A DNA stretch of 64,000 nt from Microbacterium salsuginis (GTDB lineage: Bacteria > Actinomycetota > Actinomycetes > Actinomycetales > Microbacteriaceae), in contig NZ_JABACI010000004.1 in the NCBI RefSeq assembly GCF_012524205.1, positions 744,001-808,000 on the forward strand. The letters are read 5' to 3'. Below the pieces are notes generated by a model, which worked only from the letters and a program-made list of their open reading frames with translations, was not told where the DNA came from and ran no database searches. Positions 42,606-50,939 of the stretch are shown here, piece after piece. Every line of letters starts with the position of its first letter. The stretch's first letter is position 1. A program made the translations under genes and the position numbers.

Positions 42606-43535
42606 ATGAATCTCGAGCAGCTGCAGAGCTTCGTCACCGTCGCCCGCCTGGGCAACTTCACACGCGCGGCCGAGCAGCTGCACCTCGCGCAGCCGTCGCT
42701 GAGCCGCCAGATCTCGGCGCTCGAGCAGGAACTGGGAACTGCACTGTTCCATCGGGCACGCGGCGGCAGCACGCTGACCGCCGCCGGCGAGTCGCTCCTG
42801 CCGCTGGCCCGCCGCATGCTGGCCGACGCGGACTCGGTGCGACGTGAACTCGCCGAGATCGCGGGACTCGAGCGGGGGCGAGTGCGCCTCGGCGCGACGC
42901 CGACGCTCTGCATCAGTCTCGTCGCCGAGGCGCTCAGCGTGTTCCACGCAGCCCACCCCGGCATCGATCTGCACCTCTCGGAACAGGGGTCGCGGCGCCT
43001 GCTGGAGGAGCTGGCCGCCGGCGAGCTCGACCTCGCGCTGATCACGACCTCGGGCGGGGCATCCGTCGATCGCTTCGTCGTGGTGCCGCTGCTCGTCGAA
43101 GAGCTCGTCGTGGTCTCGTCGAGCACCTCACCGCCCCTGACGTCGAGCGAGTCCATGCGGCTCGAGCAGGTTGCGCGCCTGCCGCAGATCGTCTTCAGTT
43201 CCACCTACGACCTGCGCCGGACGACCGATGCCGCGTTCCGCGCCGCCGGGCTCACGCCCGAGACGGTCATCGAGGGTGCGGAGATGGACGCCGTGCTCCG
43301 GTTCGTCGAGCGGGGGATCGGAGTGGCCATCGTCCCGGCGATGGTGCTCATCGATCGACCGGGCCTGCGATCAGTGCGGCTGGCCGAGCCGACGCTCACG
43401 CGGACGATCAGCATCGCTCGCACGGCCGATATGGTGCCGTCGATTGCGGTCGAGATCATGCAGCAGACCGTGGCCCGCACCGCGACCGCGCTGGCGGTGC
43501 GGGCCGGAGCGACCATGCGACTGGCGGATTCGTGA
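42606..43535 (+). CDS. LysR-family regulator
   Basis: 309 aa from ATG 42606, six bases after TACGCT, so probably leaderless. The N-terminal helix-turn-helix is MNLEQLQSFVTVARLGNFTRAAEQLHLAQPSLSRQISALEQELGTALFHRARGG. The C-terminal effector domain begins GRVRLGATPTLCISLVAEALSVFHAAHPGIDLHLSEQGS. It is divergent from the flavoprotein gene and most likely senses that enzyme's substrate or product. Confidence 0.95.
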   Translation: MNLEQLQSFVTVARLGNFTRAAEQLHLAQPSLSRQISALEQELGTALFHRARGGSTLTAAGESLLPLARRMLADADSVRRELAEIAGLERGRVRLGATPTLCISLVAEALSVFHAAHPGIDLHLSEQGSRRLLEELAAGELDLALITTSGGASVDRFVVVPLLVEELVVVSSSTSPPLTSSESMRLEQVARLPQIVFSSTYDLRRTTDAAFRAAGLTPETVIEGAEMDAVLRFVERGIGVAIVPAMVLIDRPGLRSVRLAEPTLTRTISIARTADMVPSIAVEIMQQTVARTATALAVRAGATMRLADS

Positions 43536-43541
43536 CCTGAG

Positions 43542-43742
43542 CTACCGGCGGGGTGGCGGCGGCGGCACTTCCTTGGCGGCGATGATGTCGGCCACCGCGA
43601 TGCGCTCGACACCGCGCTTGCCGTCGACGACGACGGTCTCGGCATCCGCGCTCAGCAGCTCGCCGAGCGCATCGGTCGCCTGTCCGGACGGCAGCCGGTA
43701 GCGCACGACCACGCGGTGCCCGGGCGCGGGCAGGTTCACCAT
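43542..43742 (-). CDS. 66-aa SH3-like protein (Rv0428c N-terminal-domain type)
   Basis: ATG 43742-43740 overlaps the stop of the upstream SDR gene (ATGGTGA), so translation is coupled. The sequence RVVVRYRLPSGQATDALGELLSADAETVVVDGKRGVERIAVADIIAAKEVPPPPPRR resembles the small N-terminal beta-barrel attached to GNAT acetyltransferases such as Rv0428c ('gxrvvvRyrl.dg..tDvlG.l'). Here it stands alone and ends in a proline-rich tail. A nucleic-acid or partner-binding role for the SDR-type protein is possible but unproven. The gene converges on the LysR gene with six bases between stops. Confidence 0.7.
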   Translation of the reverse strand: MVNLPAPGHRVVVRYRLPSGQATDALGELLSADAETVVVDGKRGVERIAVADIIAAKEVPPPPPRR

Positions 43743-45241
43743 GCGCCGGGGGCGTAGTCCTTGAGGAAGACGCCGAAGAGGTCTTCGCCCGCCTCGCCGC
43801 GAACGATCGGGTCGTAGACGCGGGCGGCGCCGTCGACGAGGTCGAGCGGTGCGTGGAACCCCTCCTCGGCGAGGCGCACCTTGGTGGGGTGCGGGCGCTC
43901 GTCGGTGATCCAGCCGGTGTCGACGCTGGTCATGAGGATCCGGTCGGTCTCGAACATCTCGCGGGCGCTCGTGCGGGTGAGCATGTTGACCGCCGCCTTG
44001 GCCATGTTGGTGTGCGGATGCCCCGGCCCCTTGTATCCGCGACCGAAGACGCCCTCCATGGCGCTGACGTTGACCACGTAGGTGCGCCGGGCGCTGCTTG
44101 CCGCGAGCGACGCCCGCAGTCTGGACACGAGGAGGAACGGGGCAGTCGTGTTCGCGAGCTGCACTTCGAGCATCTCGAGCGGATCGACCTCGCCCACGCG
44201 CTGGGTCCACGAGTTGACGTGATCGAGGTCGGGGATGAGCCCGCCGGCGTCGATCGCGGTGCCGGCTGCCAGGCGCTCGAGCGAGCTGGAACCCGCGGCC
44301 ATCGCCTGCTCGGTCAGCTCGTCGGCGCGCGCCGCCGCGGCGGCGAGGATCGGGTGGGCGCTCACCGAGCGCTCGAGCGCGCGTGGGTGCTGATCGTTGG
44401 TGTGGCCGAACGTCACCAGTTCGGGGAGCGGTCCGTCGGGGAGCGGAGCGAGCTCGGCGTCGACGAGAGGCTGGTAGGCGCCCGGCGAGCGGCGCACCGT
44501 CTGGGTGGCGTTGTTGATGAGGATGTCGAGGCTGCCGGCCGCCGCGACGTCATCGGCGAGCCCGATGACCTGCGCGGGATCGCGCAGATCGATGCCGACG
44601 ACCTTGAGCCGGTCGATCCACTCCGGCGCGTCCGGCAGGCTGCTGAAGCGGCGCACGGCGTCGCGCGGGAACCGCGTGGTGATGGTCGTGTGCGCGCCGT
44701 CGCGAAGCAGCCGCAGCGCGATGTACATGCCGATCTTCGCGCGGCCGCCGGTGAGCAGCGCCCGCTTGCCCGACAGATCGGTGCGGGCCTCGCGCTTGGC
44801 GTGGCTCATCGCCGCGCACTCCGGGCACAGCTGGTGGTAGAACGCGTCGACGAGCGTATAGGGCTGCTTGCAGATGTAGCACGCGCGCGCCTTGATCAGC
44901 GTGCCGGCGACGGGCGCGGTGGTGGAGGTGCTGATCGGGATGCCGCGCGTCTCGTCGTCGATGCGATCCGCCGCGCCCGTGGCGGTGGCCGCGACGACGG
45001 CCTTGTCGGCCTGCGCGATCGCCTCGCGGATCTCGCGGCGACGCTCCTTCTTGACGGCCTTGAACATCTTCGCGGTCGCCTGGCGCACCGCGACGAAGTC
45101 GGGATGAGTCTCGTCCAGGCCTGCCATTCCGCCGAGGACCCGAAGGGTGGCCTCGAGGTCCGCGGGGTCGATGCCGCTCGGCGGGAGGTCGGAGGAGGCG
45201 GAGATCTCGGGAGGCACACGCGATTCTACGTCGGCCGACAT
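43736..45241 (-). CDS. Zinc-ribbon SDR-fold protein lacking the catalytic Tyr
   Basis: 501 aa from ATG 45241; GTG 45217 (eight codons later, after TAGAAT) is an alternative leaderless start. A helical N-terminus (residues about 25-95) is followed by a CxxC...CxxC zinc ribbon (C121, C124, C139, C142 in ACYICKQPY...LCPECAAM). A Rossmann domain follows (LSGKRALLTGGRAKIGMYIALRLLRDG; INNATQT). The catalytic Ser region VNVSAMEG is present, but the YxxxK position reads T411-N-M-A-K415. A long insertion (residues about 250-365) separates NNA from the Ser. It may be non-canonical or a binding protein. Function unknown. Confidence 0.8.
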   Translation of the reverse strand: MSADVESRVPPEISASSDLPPSGIDPADLEATLRVLGGMAGLDETHPDFVAVRQATAKMFKAVKKERRREIREAIAQADKAVVAATATGAADRIDDETRGIPISTSTTAPVAGTLIKARACYICKQPYTLVDAFYHQLCPECAAMSHAKREARTDLSGKRALLTGGRAKIGMYIALRLLRDGAHTTITTRFPRDAVRRFSSLPDAPEWIDRLKVVGIDLRDPAQVIGLADDVAAAGSLDILINNATQTVRRSPGAYQPLVDAELAPLPDGPLPELVTFGHTNDQHPRALERSVSAHPILAAAAARADELTEQAMAAGSSSLERLAAGTAIDAGGLIPDLDHVNSWTQRVGEVDPLEMLEVQLANTTAPFLLVSRLRASLAASSARRTYVVNVSAMEGVFGRGYKGPGHPHTNMAKAAVNMLTRTSAREMFETDRILMTSVDTGWITDERPHPTKVRLAEEGFHAPLDLVDGAARVYDPIVRGEAGEDLFGVFLKDYAPGAW

Positions 45242-45266
45242 GGGCGGAGCCTGTTACCGTGCGACG

Positions 45267-45683
45267 GTGGGCTCTGCGAACACCGATCAGACCGCGCCGC
45301 TGCGGATCCGCGTCTCGGCGGCGGTCATCCTCGACGGCGATGGACGGCTTCTGCTGGTGCGCAAGAACGGGACGACGGCGTTCATGCAGCCGGGCGGAAA
45401 GCCCGAACCCGGAGAGACCGCGAGCGAGACGCTCAGCCGCGAACTGGCCGAGGAGTTGGGCATCCGGATCGCCCCGCACGACCTGCGTCCGCTGGGCGAG
45501 TTCACGGCCGCCGCGGCGAACGAGCCGGGTTTCGTCGTCGTCGCGGATGTGTTCGCCGCTGACATCGGCGCGCAGCGTCCCCGTGTCGCCGCAGAGATCG
45601 CAGAGCTGCGCTGGGTCGACGGGTCGGATGCCGCGACGCTCGAGATCGCACCCCTGGCCAGGGAGAACTTCCTTCCGCGCTGA
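45267..45683 (+). CDS. Nudix hydrolase
   Basis: 138 aa from GTG 45267; TACCGT (45255-45260) ends six bases ahead, fitting a leaderless start. The Nudix box is complete: GGKPEPGETASETLSRELAEELGI (Gx5Ex7REUxEExGU), with the metal-binding E-x-x-E-E. It starts IRVSAAVILDGDGRLLLVRKNGTTAFMQPGG, as in MutT/NUDT-type proteins that clean oxidised or surplus nucleotides. The specific nucleotide substrate is unknown. It is divergent from the zinc-ribbon SDR gene. Confidence 0.94.
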   Translation: MGSANTDQTAPLRIRVSAAVILDGDGRLLLVRKNGTTAFMQPGGKPEPGETASETLSRELAEELGIRIAPHDLRPLGEFTAAAANEPGFVVVADVFAADIGAQRPRVAAEIAELRWVDGSDAATLEIAPLARENFLPR

Positions 45684-45742
45684 GCCTGCCGCGACCCACG
45701 GCATCGCCGCGCAATGAGATTCGCCATCGAGAGGAATCGCAC

Positions 45743-46861
45743 ATGACCACCGGTATCCCCGAGGTGATGAAGGCCGCCGTCTGGGACGGTGAAGAGGCGC
45801 GTCTGCGGATCGAGCAGATCCCGACGCCCGCGCCGCTGCGGGGCGAGGTCCTCATCCGGGTGGCCGCGTGCGGCGTGTGCCACACCGATCTGCACGTGCT
45901 GAAAGGCGAGGTGGCCTTTCCGGGGCCGGCAGTCCTGGGCCACGAGGTCAGCGGATCGATCGTCGCGATCGGCGACCAGGTCGAGGGCTTTGCGGTCGGC
46001 GACCGTGTGATCGGCGCCTTCATCATGCCGTGCGGCACATGCGACCTCTGCCGCCGGGGCCGTGATGACATGTGCTCGACCTTCTTCCGTGAGAACCGCC
46101 TCGGCGGCAACCTGCTCGACGGCACGTCGCGGCTGCGCCGTGCGGACGGGAGCCGGCTCTCGATGTACTCGATGGCCGGCCTGGCCGAGTACTCCGTGAT
46201 CCCCGCAACGGCGATCACGCGGCTGCCGGACGGACTTCCGCTCGAGGAGTCGGCGGTCCTCGGGTGCGCCGCTTTCACCGCCTACGGGGCGCTCGCGGCG
46301 TCGGGCCTCGAGCCCGGCGAATCGGTCGCGGTCGTCGCGACGGGCGGGGTCGGCTCGAGCATCGTCCAGCTGGCCTCTCACCTCGGCGCCGCACACGTCA
46401 TCGCGATCGACGTCAGCGACGACAAACTCGCCGCGGCGACCGAACTGGGCGCGACAGCCGTGGTCAACTCCGCGACGACGGATGCCGCTGCGGGCGTCCA
46501 TGCGGTCGTTCCCGGCGGTGTCGAGGTCGTCTTCGAGGCGCTCGGGCGCAGCGAGACGTTCGAGCAGGCGATCACGCTCCTGGCCGACGGCGGACGCATG
46601 GTCGCGGTCGGCATCGCGGCCGGCGCCGCCGTCGCCCGGGTGCCGATCACCCCGCTCGTGCGCCGCGGGCACACCGTTCGGGGTTCGTTCGGCGCCCGCA
46701 CGCGGCGCGACCTGCCGCGGGTCGCGGCGCTCGCGGCGGAGGGCGGCTACGACGTCCACCGCGCCGTGACCCGGCGATTCTCGCTGGACGATGCGGATGC
46801 CGCCTACCAGGCGCTCGCGCGTGGCGAGATCACCGGTCGCGCGATCATCGTGACCGGCTGA
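45743..46861 (+). CDS. Zinc-dependent alcohol dehydrogenase
   Basis: 372 aa from ATG 45743 behind GAGAGGAA. Catalytic-zinc residues appear in VAACGVCHTDLHVLKGEV and LGHEVSG. The structural zinc lobe MPCGTCDLCRRGRDDMC supplies four cysteines. The cofactor motif is VAVVATGGVGSSIVQLASHLGAAHVIAIDVSDDKL. It oxidises an alcohol or reduces an aldehyde with NAD(P). Proteins with this layout are often listed as Adh or formaldehyde-related enzymes; the substrate cannot be read. Confidence 0.94.
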   Translation: MTTGIPEVMKAAVWDGEEARLRIEQIPTPAPLRGEVLIRVAACGVCHTDLHVLKGEVAFPGPAVLGHEVSGSIVAIGDQVEGFAVGDRVIGAFIMPCGTCDLCRRGRDDMCSTFFRENRLGGNLLDGTSRLRRADGSRLSMYSMAGLAEYSVIPATAITRLPDGLPLEESAVLGCAAFTAYGALAASGLEPGESVAVVATGGVGSSIVQLASHLGAAHVIAIDVSDDKLAAATELGATAVVNSATTDAAAGVHAVVPGGVEVVFEALGRSETFEQAITLLADGGRMVAVGIAAGAAVARVPITPLVRRGHTVRGSFGARTRRDLPRVAALAAEGGYDVHRAVTRRFSLDDADAAYQALARGEITGRAIIVTG

Positions 46862-46964
46862 GCCCGCCCGCGTCGACGTATCTCGCCACCGCGAGGCCGG
46901 CCTCTTCTCTCGCGCGGATGTCAAGGCCCGTGTCCTATCGGGCCCCGCGACCTACGGTGTGGGC

Positions 46965-47309
46965 ATGAAGCACGTGATGTACGCCGAGAAATCTCTGCTG
47001 ATGGGCGACGACGTCGCCGACGCGCTCCTCGAGTACGCGCGGCTTCTCGCCGAGACTTCGCACGCCGATACGGTCACCGTGCGGGCTATCGGGATGGACG
47101 GGAACACGGTGGATGCGGCGTTCCTGCTCAATTCCACCAGCACGATGATGGTCGAGTCCACCAACTCGACCGTCGTCCCTCCTGACAACGAGGAGGCGGT
47201 TCGGTATCTTCAGGGACGTATCGAGCGCATGCAGCGCCCACCGTCGGTGCAGGCGGAGGAGGACGGCAGCTTGTTCCACCATGACGATATCGACCTCCGA
47301 GAGGTGTGA
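46965..47309 (+). CDS. Conserved hypothetical protein, 114 aa
   Basis: ATG 46965 lies six bases after TACGGT (46953-46958), so a leaderless start is preferred to GTG 46959. The sequence starts MKHVMYAEKSLLMGDDVADALLEYARLLAETSHADTVTVRAIGMDGN and has an acidic C-terminus (SLFHHDDIDLREV). It is a small soluble alpha/beta protein with no family I can name. Its stop overlaps the frame of the DUF7882-type gene. The two are probably one transcript, as is common in Microbacteriaceae. Confidence 0.8.
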   Translation: MKHVMYAEKSLLMGDDVADALLEYARLLAETSHADTVTVRAIGMDGNTVDAAFLLNSTSTMMVESTNSTVVPPDNEEAVRYLQGRIERMQRPPSVQAEEDGSLFHHDDIDLREV

Positions 47310-47311
47310 GC

Positions 47312-47641
47312 GTGGGGACACTGATCTACGGCGTCGCCCCCGCGATCGGGATCGACGACTGGGCGCTGGAGCACTTGCGCTTCGTCATCGTGACCAAGCT
47401 CCGGCGCGACGAGAGCTTCAGCTTCAACTGGGAGAACGAGCCCGACGTGGACGGAGACGTCTCGCGTGAGAGACCGGGGATCTACGGCACGGTGTGGATC
47501 TCGAAGAGCTCCTCGCTGTACTTCAGCTTCGACAAGCCTCGCTCGCGGGAGCTGAACCGGCACTGGCTCGACGCGCTCGCGGCGACCGCGAACAGCGCGA
47601 GCGGGCTGCGACTGGTGCCCGAACCCTCCCTACCGGACTGA
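47312..47641 (+). CDS. DUF7882-type small protein
   Basis: 109 aa. GTG 47312 is chosen because GAGAGG lies seven bases upstream and relatives start MGTLIYG; GTG 47306 is also in frame. The sequence GTLIYGVAPAIGIDDWALEHLRFVIVTKLRRDESFSFNWE is the recurrent Microbacteriaceae small protein sometimes mislabelled 'ATP-dependent DNA ligase'. It continues GTVWISKSSSLYFSFDKPRSRELNRHWLDALAATANSASGLRLVPEP. It has no ligase motifs. Function unknown; its presence supports the taxonomic guess. Confidence 0.8.
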   Translation: MGTLIYGVAPAIGIDDWALEHLRFVIVTKLRRDESFSFNWENEPDVDGDVSRERPGIYGTVWISKSSSLYFSFDKPRSRELNRHWLDALAATANSASGLRLVPEPSLPD

Positions 47642-47663
47642 GCGGCGGCCGGACCCGGCCAGG

Positions 47664-48611
47664 TCAGCCGGTCGTGCGGAGCTGCCGGGGAGGCGGCCCG
47701 CTCGGCTCGCGAGACAGCGAGCCCACCGTGCGGGACAACGCGCCCCGCAACCACACGATCGCGGGATCCTCTTCGTCGCGAGGATGCCAGTACATGCACT
47801 CGGTCATCGGCATCCGCAGGTCCTCCGGCATTTCGAAGACCGACAGCCGGAGCGTGCGGGACGCCTTGGCCGCGAGCATCCGGGGCACCAGAGCCACCAT
47901 CTCGGTGCCCGAGACCAGCAGTGGAAGGGCCGCGAGGCCGAAGAGCCGCGCACCGACGATGTAGTCGACGCCGGCCCGACGGAGGAGATCCTGCAGGTCG
48001 TCGTGGTCGGGATCGTTCAGATAAGCGGTCGCATGCGGCACGGCGGAGAGGTCGTCCACCGTGGGCTCCGGCGCCGACAGGACGGAGTTGTCGGGGTCGG
48101 CGATGAGCACGAAGTCGTCGGTGAACAGCTCCTGGCTCCGCCCCGGGAGGTGGAAGCCCACCGGACCCACGATGAGATCGAGCTGGCTGTACGGTGCGAG
48201 TGTACCGTCGCGCACCGGCTGCGGCGCGAAGTCCACCGAGGCGCGGGGCGCGTCGAGGGCCAGCGTGCGCAGCAGCGGGCCGGCCAGGATCGCGGTCATG
48301 TAGTCCGTCGCGCCGATCACGAACCGGCGCTCGGTCTGCGACGGATCGAACGACTCCTTGCGATCTATCACCGGATTCAGCTCCGCCACGGCGTGGGCGA
48401 CGGCGGGGAGCAGGTCGCGCGCGAAGGGCGTGAGCTGCATCGTGCGCCCGGTGCGCACGAGCAGCTCGTCGTCGTAATGACGCCGGAGCCGCGCCAGTGC
48501 CGCGGAGGTCGCGGGCTGGCTCAGGTGCAGGCGCGCGGCTGCGCGGGTGACACTGCGCTCTTCGAGCAGCACGAGCAGCGGGCGCAGCAGGTTGAGATCG
48601 AACGCGGGCAC
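47664..48611 (-). CDS. LysR-family regulator (NodD/LinR-like)
   Basis: 315 aa from GTG 48611 behind GAGGAG. Helix-turn-helix FDLNLLRPLLVLLEERSVTRAAARLHLSQPATSAALARLRRHYDDELLVRTGRTMQLTPFA is of the NodD/LinR/NahR subtype, which typically senses aromatic or cyclic compounds. The effector domain reads RRFVIGATDYMTAILAGPLLRTLA. It is divergent from the MFS/hydrolase/FAH operon and presumably activates it in response to the transported compound. Confidence 0.94.
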   Translation of the reverse strand: MPAFDLNLLRPLLVLLEERSVTRAAARLHLSQPATSAALARLRRHYDDELLVRTGRTMQLTPFARDLLPAVAHAVAELNPVIDRKESFDPSQTERRFVIGATDYMTAILAGPLLRTLALDAPRASVDFAPQPVRDGTLAPYSQLDLIVGPVGFHLPGRSQELFTDDFVLIADPDNSVLSAPEPTVDDLSAVPHATAYLNDPDHDDLQDLLRRAGVDYIVGARLFGLAALPLLVSGTEMVALVPRMLAAKASRTLRLSVFEMPEDLRMPMTECMYWHPRDEEDPAIVWLRGALSRTVGSLSREPSGPPPRQLRTTG

Positions 48612-48631
48612 GCGGCTCCTCGGAGGTATAT

Positions 48632-48646
48632 ATCCATGGCATGGAT
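48632..48646. promoter_or_regulatory. LysR box candidate (T-N11-A palindrome)
   Basis: ATCCATGGCATGGAT is a perfect 6-3-6 inverted repeat containing T-N11-A. It lies 21 bases before the LysR start and about 105 bases before the MFS start, the usual position of a LysR recognition site. Confidence 0.6.
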
Positions 48647-48752
48647 GTGAGTCATGGCAGATACGAGATTGCGTGGATAGTACCGCGTTGAGAGCATGTG
48701 ACTTCGGCCACCCGAGGCCGAGACGGCTTTCAATGTCGAAAGAGAGATGTTC

Positions 48753-49988
48753 ATGACGCAGACAGTGACCCCGGACGAGGGGACGGTCGCCTCCTCTCGC
48801 AGCGAGTTCCGGCGCGGATGGCCGACGCTGGTGTTCAGCACGATCGGCGCCGGTGTGGGGCTCAGCGCGCTGGGCTACATCCTGGGCACCCTCGTGGTGC
48901 CGCTGCAGGAGGAGTTCGGATGGGGCCGGGGCGAGATCAACCTCGCCTCACTGGTCAGCTCCCTCGGGCTGGCAGCCGCCCTGCCCTTCGTCGGCCGGTT
49001 CCTGGACCGGTTCGGAGTCAAGCGCGTCGCCCTCGTCTCGATCCCGCTCTTCGTGATCATGCTCATCCTGGTCAGCACCCTCACATCGAGCCTGGCGACG
49101 TTCCTCGCGTTCTACGCGCTCGCCGGACTGCTCGGCGCCGGCACCTCCGCAGTCACCTACTCCAAGGCCGTCATCGACAAGTTCGACAAGAGCCGCGGCA
49201 TCGCGCTGGGCATCGTCGCGGGCGGGCTCGGCACGGCGGGGCTGCTGCTCCCGCCGCTGATGGGCATCGTGATCGCCGGCAGCGGATGGCGTGCCGCGTA
49301 CCTGACGATGGCCGTGCTCGCCGCGCTGCCGTTCGTGCTCGTGTTCTTCGCGCGCCTGAGCACTCCCGCGGCGGTGGCCGCCGTCGACCGCTCCACGCTG
49401 CCGGGCCTCACGATCCGCACGGCTGTGCGCCGACGCGAGTTCTGGAGCCTGTGCGTCGTCTTCTTCCTGCTGGGCTGGGCGCTGCTGACGATGGTCCCGC
49501 ACTTCGTCCCGCTCCTCATCGACTCCGGCGTCGATCCGGTGCAGGCGGCGTTCCTGTCGTCCTTGGTCGGCGTCGGCACGGTCATCGCCCGCCCCGTGAT
49601 CGGGTGGCTGTTCGACCGCTTCTACGCGACCTACGTCGCCGTCCCGCTCTTCATCGCGGCGGCGTTGGGATGCCTCCTCCTGCTGTGGGCAGGGCCGGCC
49701 GCGGCACCGCTGACCGCTCTTCTGATCGGCATCGGCTTCGGCGCCGAGATCGACCTGATGTCGTACCTGAGCTCGCGCTACTTCGGACCGCGTGCCTTCG
49801 GCGCGCTCTACAGCATCGTCTACAGCCTGTTCATGATCGGGAGCGCCTTCGGCCCGGTGATGGCCGGATTCGCCTTCGACGCGAACGGCAGCTATACCGT
49901 CCCGCTCATCCTCGCGGCATCCATGATGGCCGTCGCGGCCGTCGTGCTGCTCACGCTGCCGCGGTTCCAGAGGAGTGCGGTCTCGTGA
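48753..49988 (+). CDS. MFS transporter (oxalate/formate antiporter-monocarboxylate group)
   Basis: 411 aa. ATG 48753 has AAAGAGAG six bases before it; ATG 48747 directly abuts that site. Twelve helices are predicted. The opening WPTLVFSTIGAGVGLSALGYILGTLVVPLQEEFGWGRGEINLASLVSSLGLAAALPFVGRFLDRFGVKRV is typical of the OFA/MCT branch, which carries organic acids. It is translationally coupled (GTGA) to a metallo-hydrolase and followed by a FAH hydrolase, so uptake of a ring- or keto-acid substrate is likely. Confidence 0.92.
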   Translation: MTQTVTPDEGTVASSRSEFRRGWPTLVFSTIGAGVGLSALGYILGTLVVPLQEEFGWGRGEINLASLVSSLGLAAALPFVGRFLDRFGVKRVALVSIPLFVIMLILVSTLTSSLATFLAFYALAGLLGAGTSAVTYSKAVIDKFDKSRGIALGIVAGGLGTAGLLLPPLMGIVIAGSGWRAAYLTMAVLAALPFVLVFFARLSTPAAVAAVDRSTLPGLTIRTAVRRREFWSLCVVFFLLGWALLTMVPHFVPLLIDSGVDPVQAAFLSSLVGVGTVIARPVIGWLFDRFYATYVAVPLFIAAALGCLLLLWAGPAAAPLTALLIGIGFGAEIDLMSYLSSRYFGPRAFGALYSIVYSLFMIGSAFGPVMAGFAFDANGSYTVPLILAASMMAVAAVVLLTLPRFQRSAVS

Positions 49989-50881
49989 CCTCGGCACCCG
50001 AACTGCAGCAGGTCGCCGCCGGCGTGTGGGCCTACGTCCAGCCCGACGGCGGTTGGATGGTCAACAACATGGGGCTCGTCACGGGACCCGACGGCGCCAC
50101 GAGCATCGATACGACCTCGACCGAGAAGCGCATGCGCGACTACCTGGAGGCGGTCGCCGGCGTCACCGGTGATCCGGTGCGCCGAGTGGTGCTGACGCAC
50201 TCGCATCCCGACCACTGCAACGGCGCCTCGCTGCTGGCCGAGGCCGAGATCATCGCGCATCGCACCGTCGCCGACGACCTGCGACGCCCGCACGCGCTGG
50301 CGCCGCACATCTTCGCCCCGTTCGATCAAGGGGCGGCGGAGCCGCGCCTGCCGACGATCCTGTTCGAGGACGCGCTCACGATCGACGCCGGCGATCGGCG
50401 GGTCGAGGTGCGTCATCCCGGTGGCCCGGCGCACACTGCGGGCGATGCGTACGTGTGGCTGCCGCAGGAGCGCGTGCTGTTCACGGGCGACCTGGTCTTC
50501 CACGGCGGCACGCCGTTCGCCCTGTCGGGCTCGCCCGCGGGGTGGCTGCGGGCACTGGACGAGATGGCCGCGCTCGAGCCCGAGACGGTGGTGCCTGGCC
50601 ACGGAGAGGTGGGCGGACCGGAGCTGTTCGCACCGGTCGCCGACTATCTGCACTTCCTCATCGACGCGGCCGAGCGGGCCCACCGCGGCGGACTGTCGCC
50701 GCTGGAGGCGGCGCGGCGGCTCGACCTCGGCCGGTTCGACGGCCTCCTCGAGAGGGAGCGCATCGTGGGCAACCTGCACCGGGCGCTGGCCGAGCTGAAC
50801 GGCACCGATGTCGACTTTCCGCAGGCCTGGCAGGACATGTACGACTACAACGGCGGCCGTCCGCTGGAGTGCCACGCGTGA
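49985..50881 (+). CDS. Metallo-beta-lactamase-fold hydrolase
   Basis: 298 aa from GTG 49985 overlapping the MFS stop. The metal motif is LTHSHPDHCNG (HxHxDH), with further ligands at HPGGPAHTAGD, FTGDLVF and PGHGE. N-terminal NMGLVTGPDGATSIDTTSTEKRMR is typical of the soluble 'cyclase/lactonase' members. It probably opens an ester, lactone or thioester in a pathway shared with the FAH hydrolase. The substrate is not determined; true antibiotic beta-lactamase activity is not implied. Confidence 0.92.
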   Translation: MTSAPELQQVAAGVWAYVQPDGGWMVNNMGLVTGPDGATSIDTTSTEKRMRDYLEAVAGVTGDPVRRVVLTHSHPDHCNGASLLAEAEIIAHRTVADDLRRPHALAPHIFAPFDQGAAEPRLPTILFEDALTIDAGDRRVEVRHPGGPAHTAGDAYVWLPQERVLFTGDLVFHGGTPFALSGSPAGWLRALDEMAALEPETVVPGHGEVGGPELFAPVADYLHFLIDAAERAHRGGLSPLEAARRLDLGRFDGLLERERIVGNLHRALAELNGTDVDFPQAWQDMYDYNGGRPLECHA

Positions 50882-50939
50882 CGGCGCCGGCCGGCGCACG
50901 GCGCGAACGCCGACCGTATCGACGAACGGAGACCCGCAC

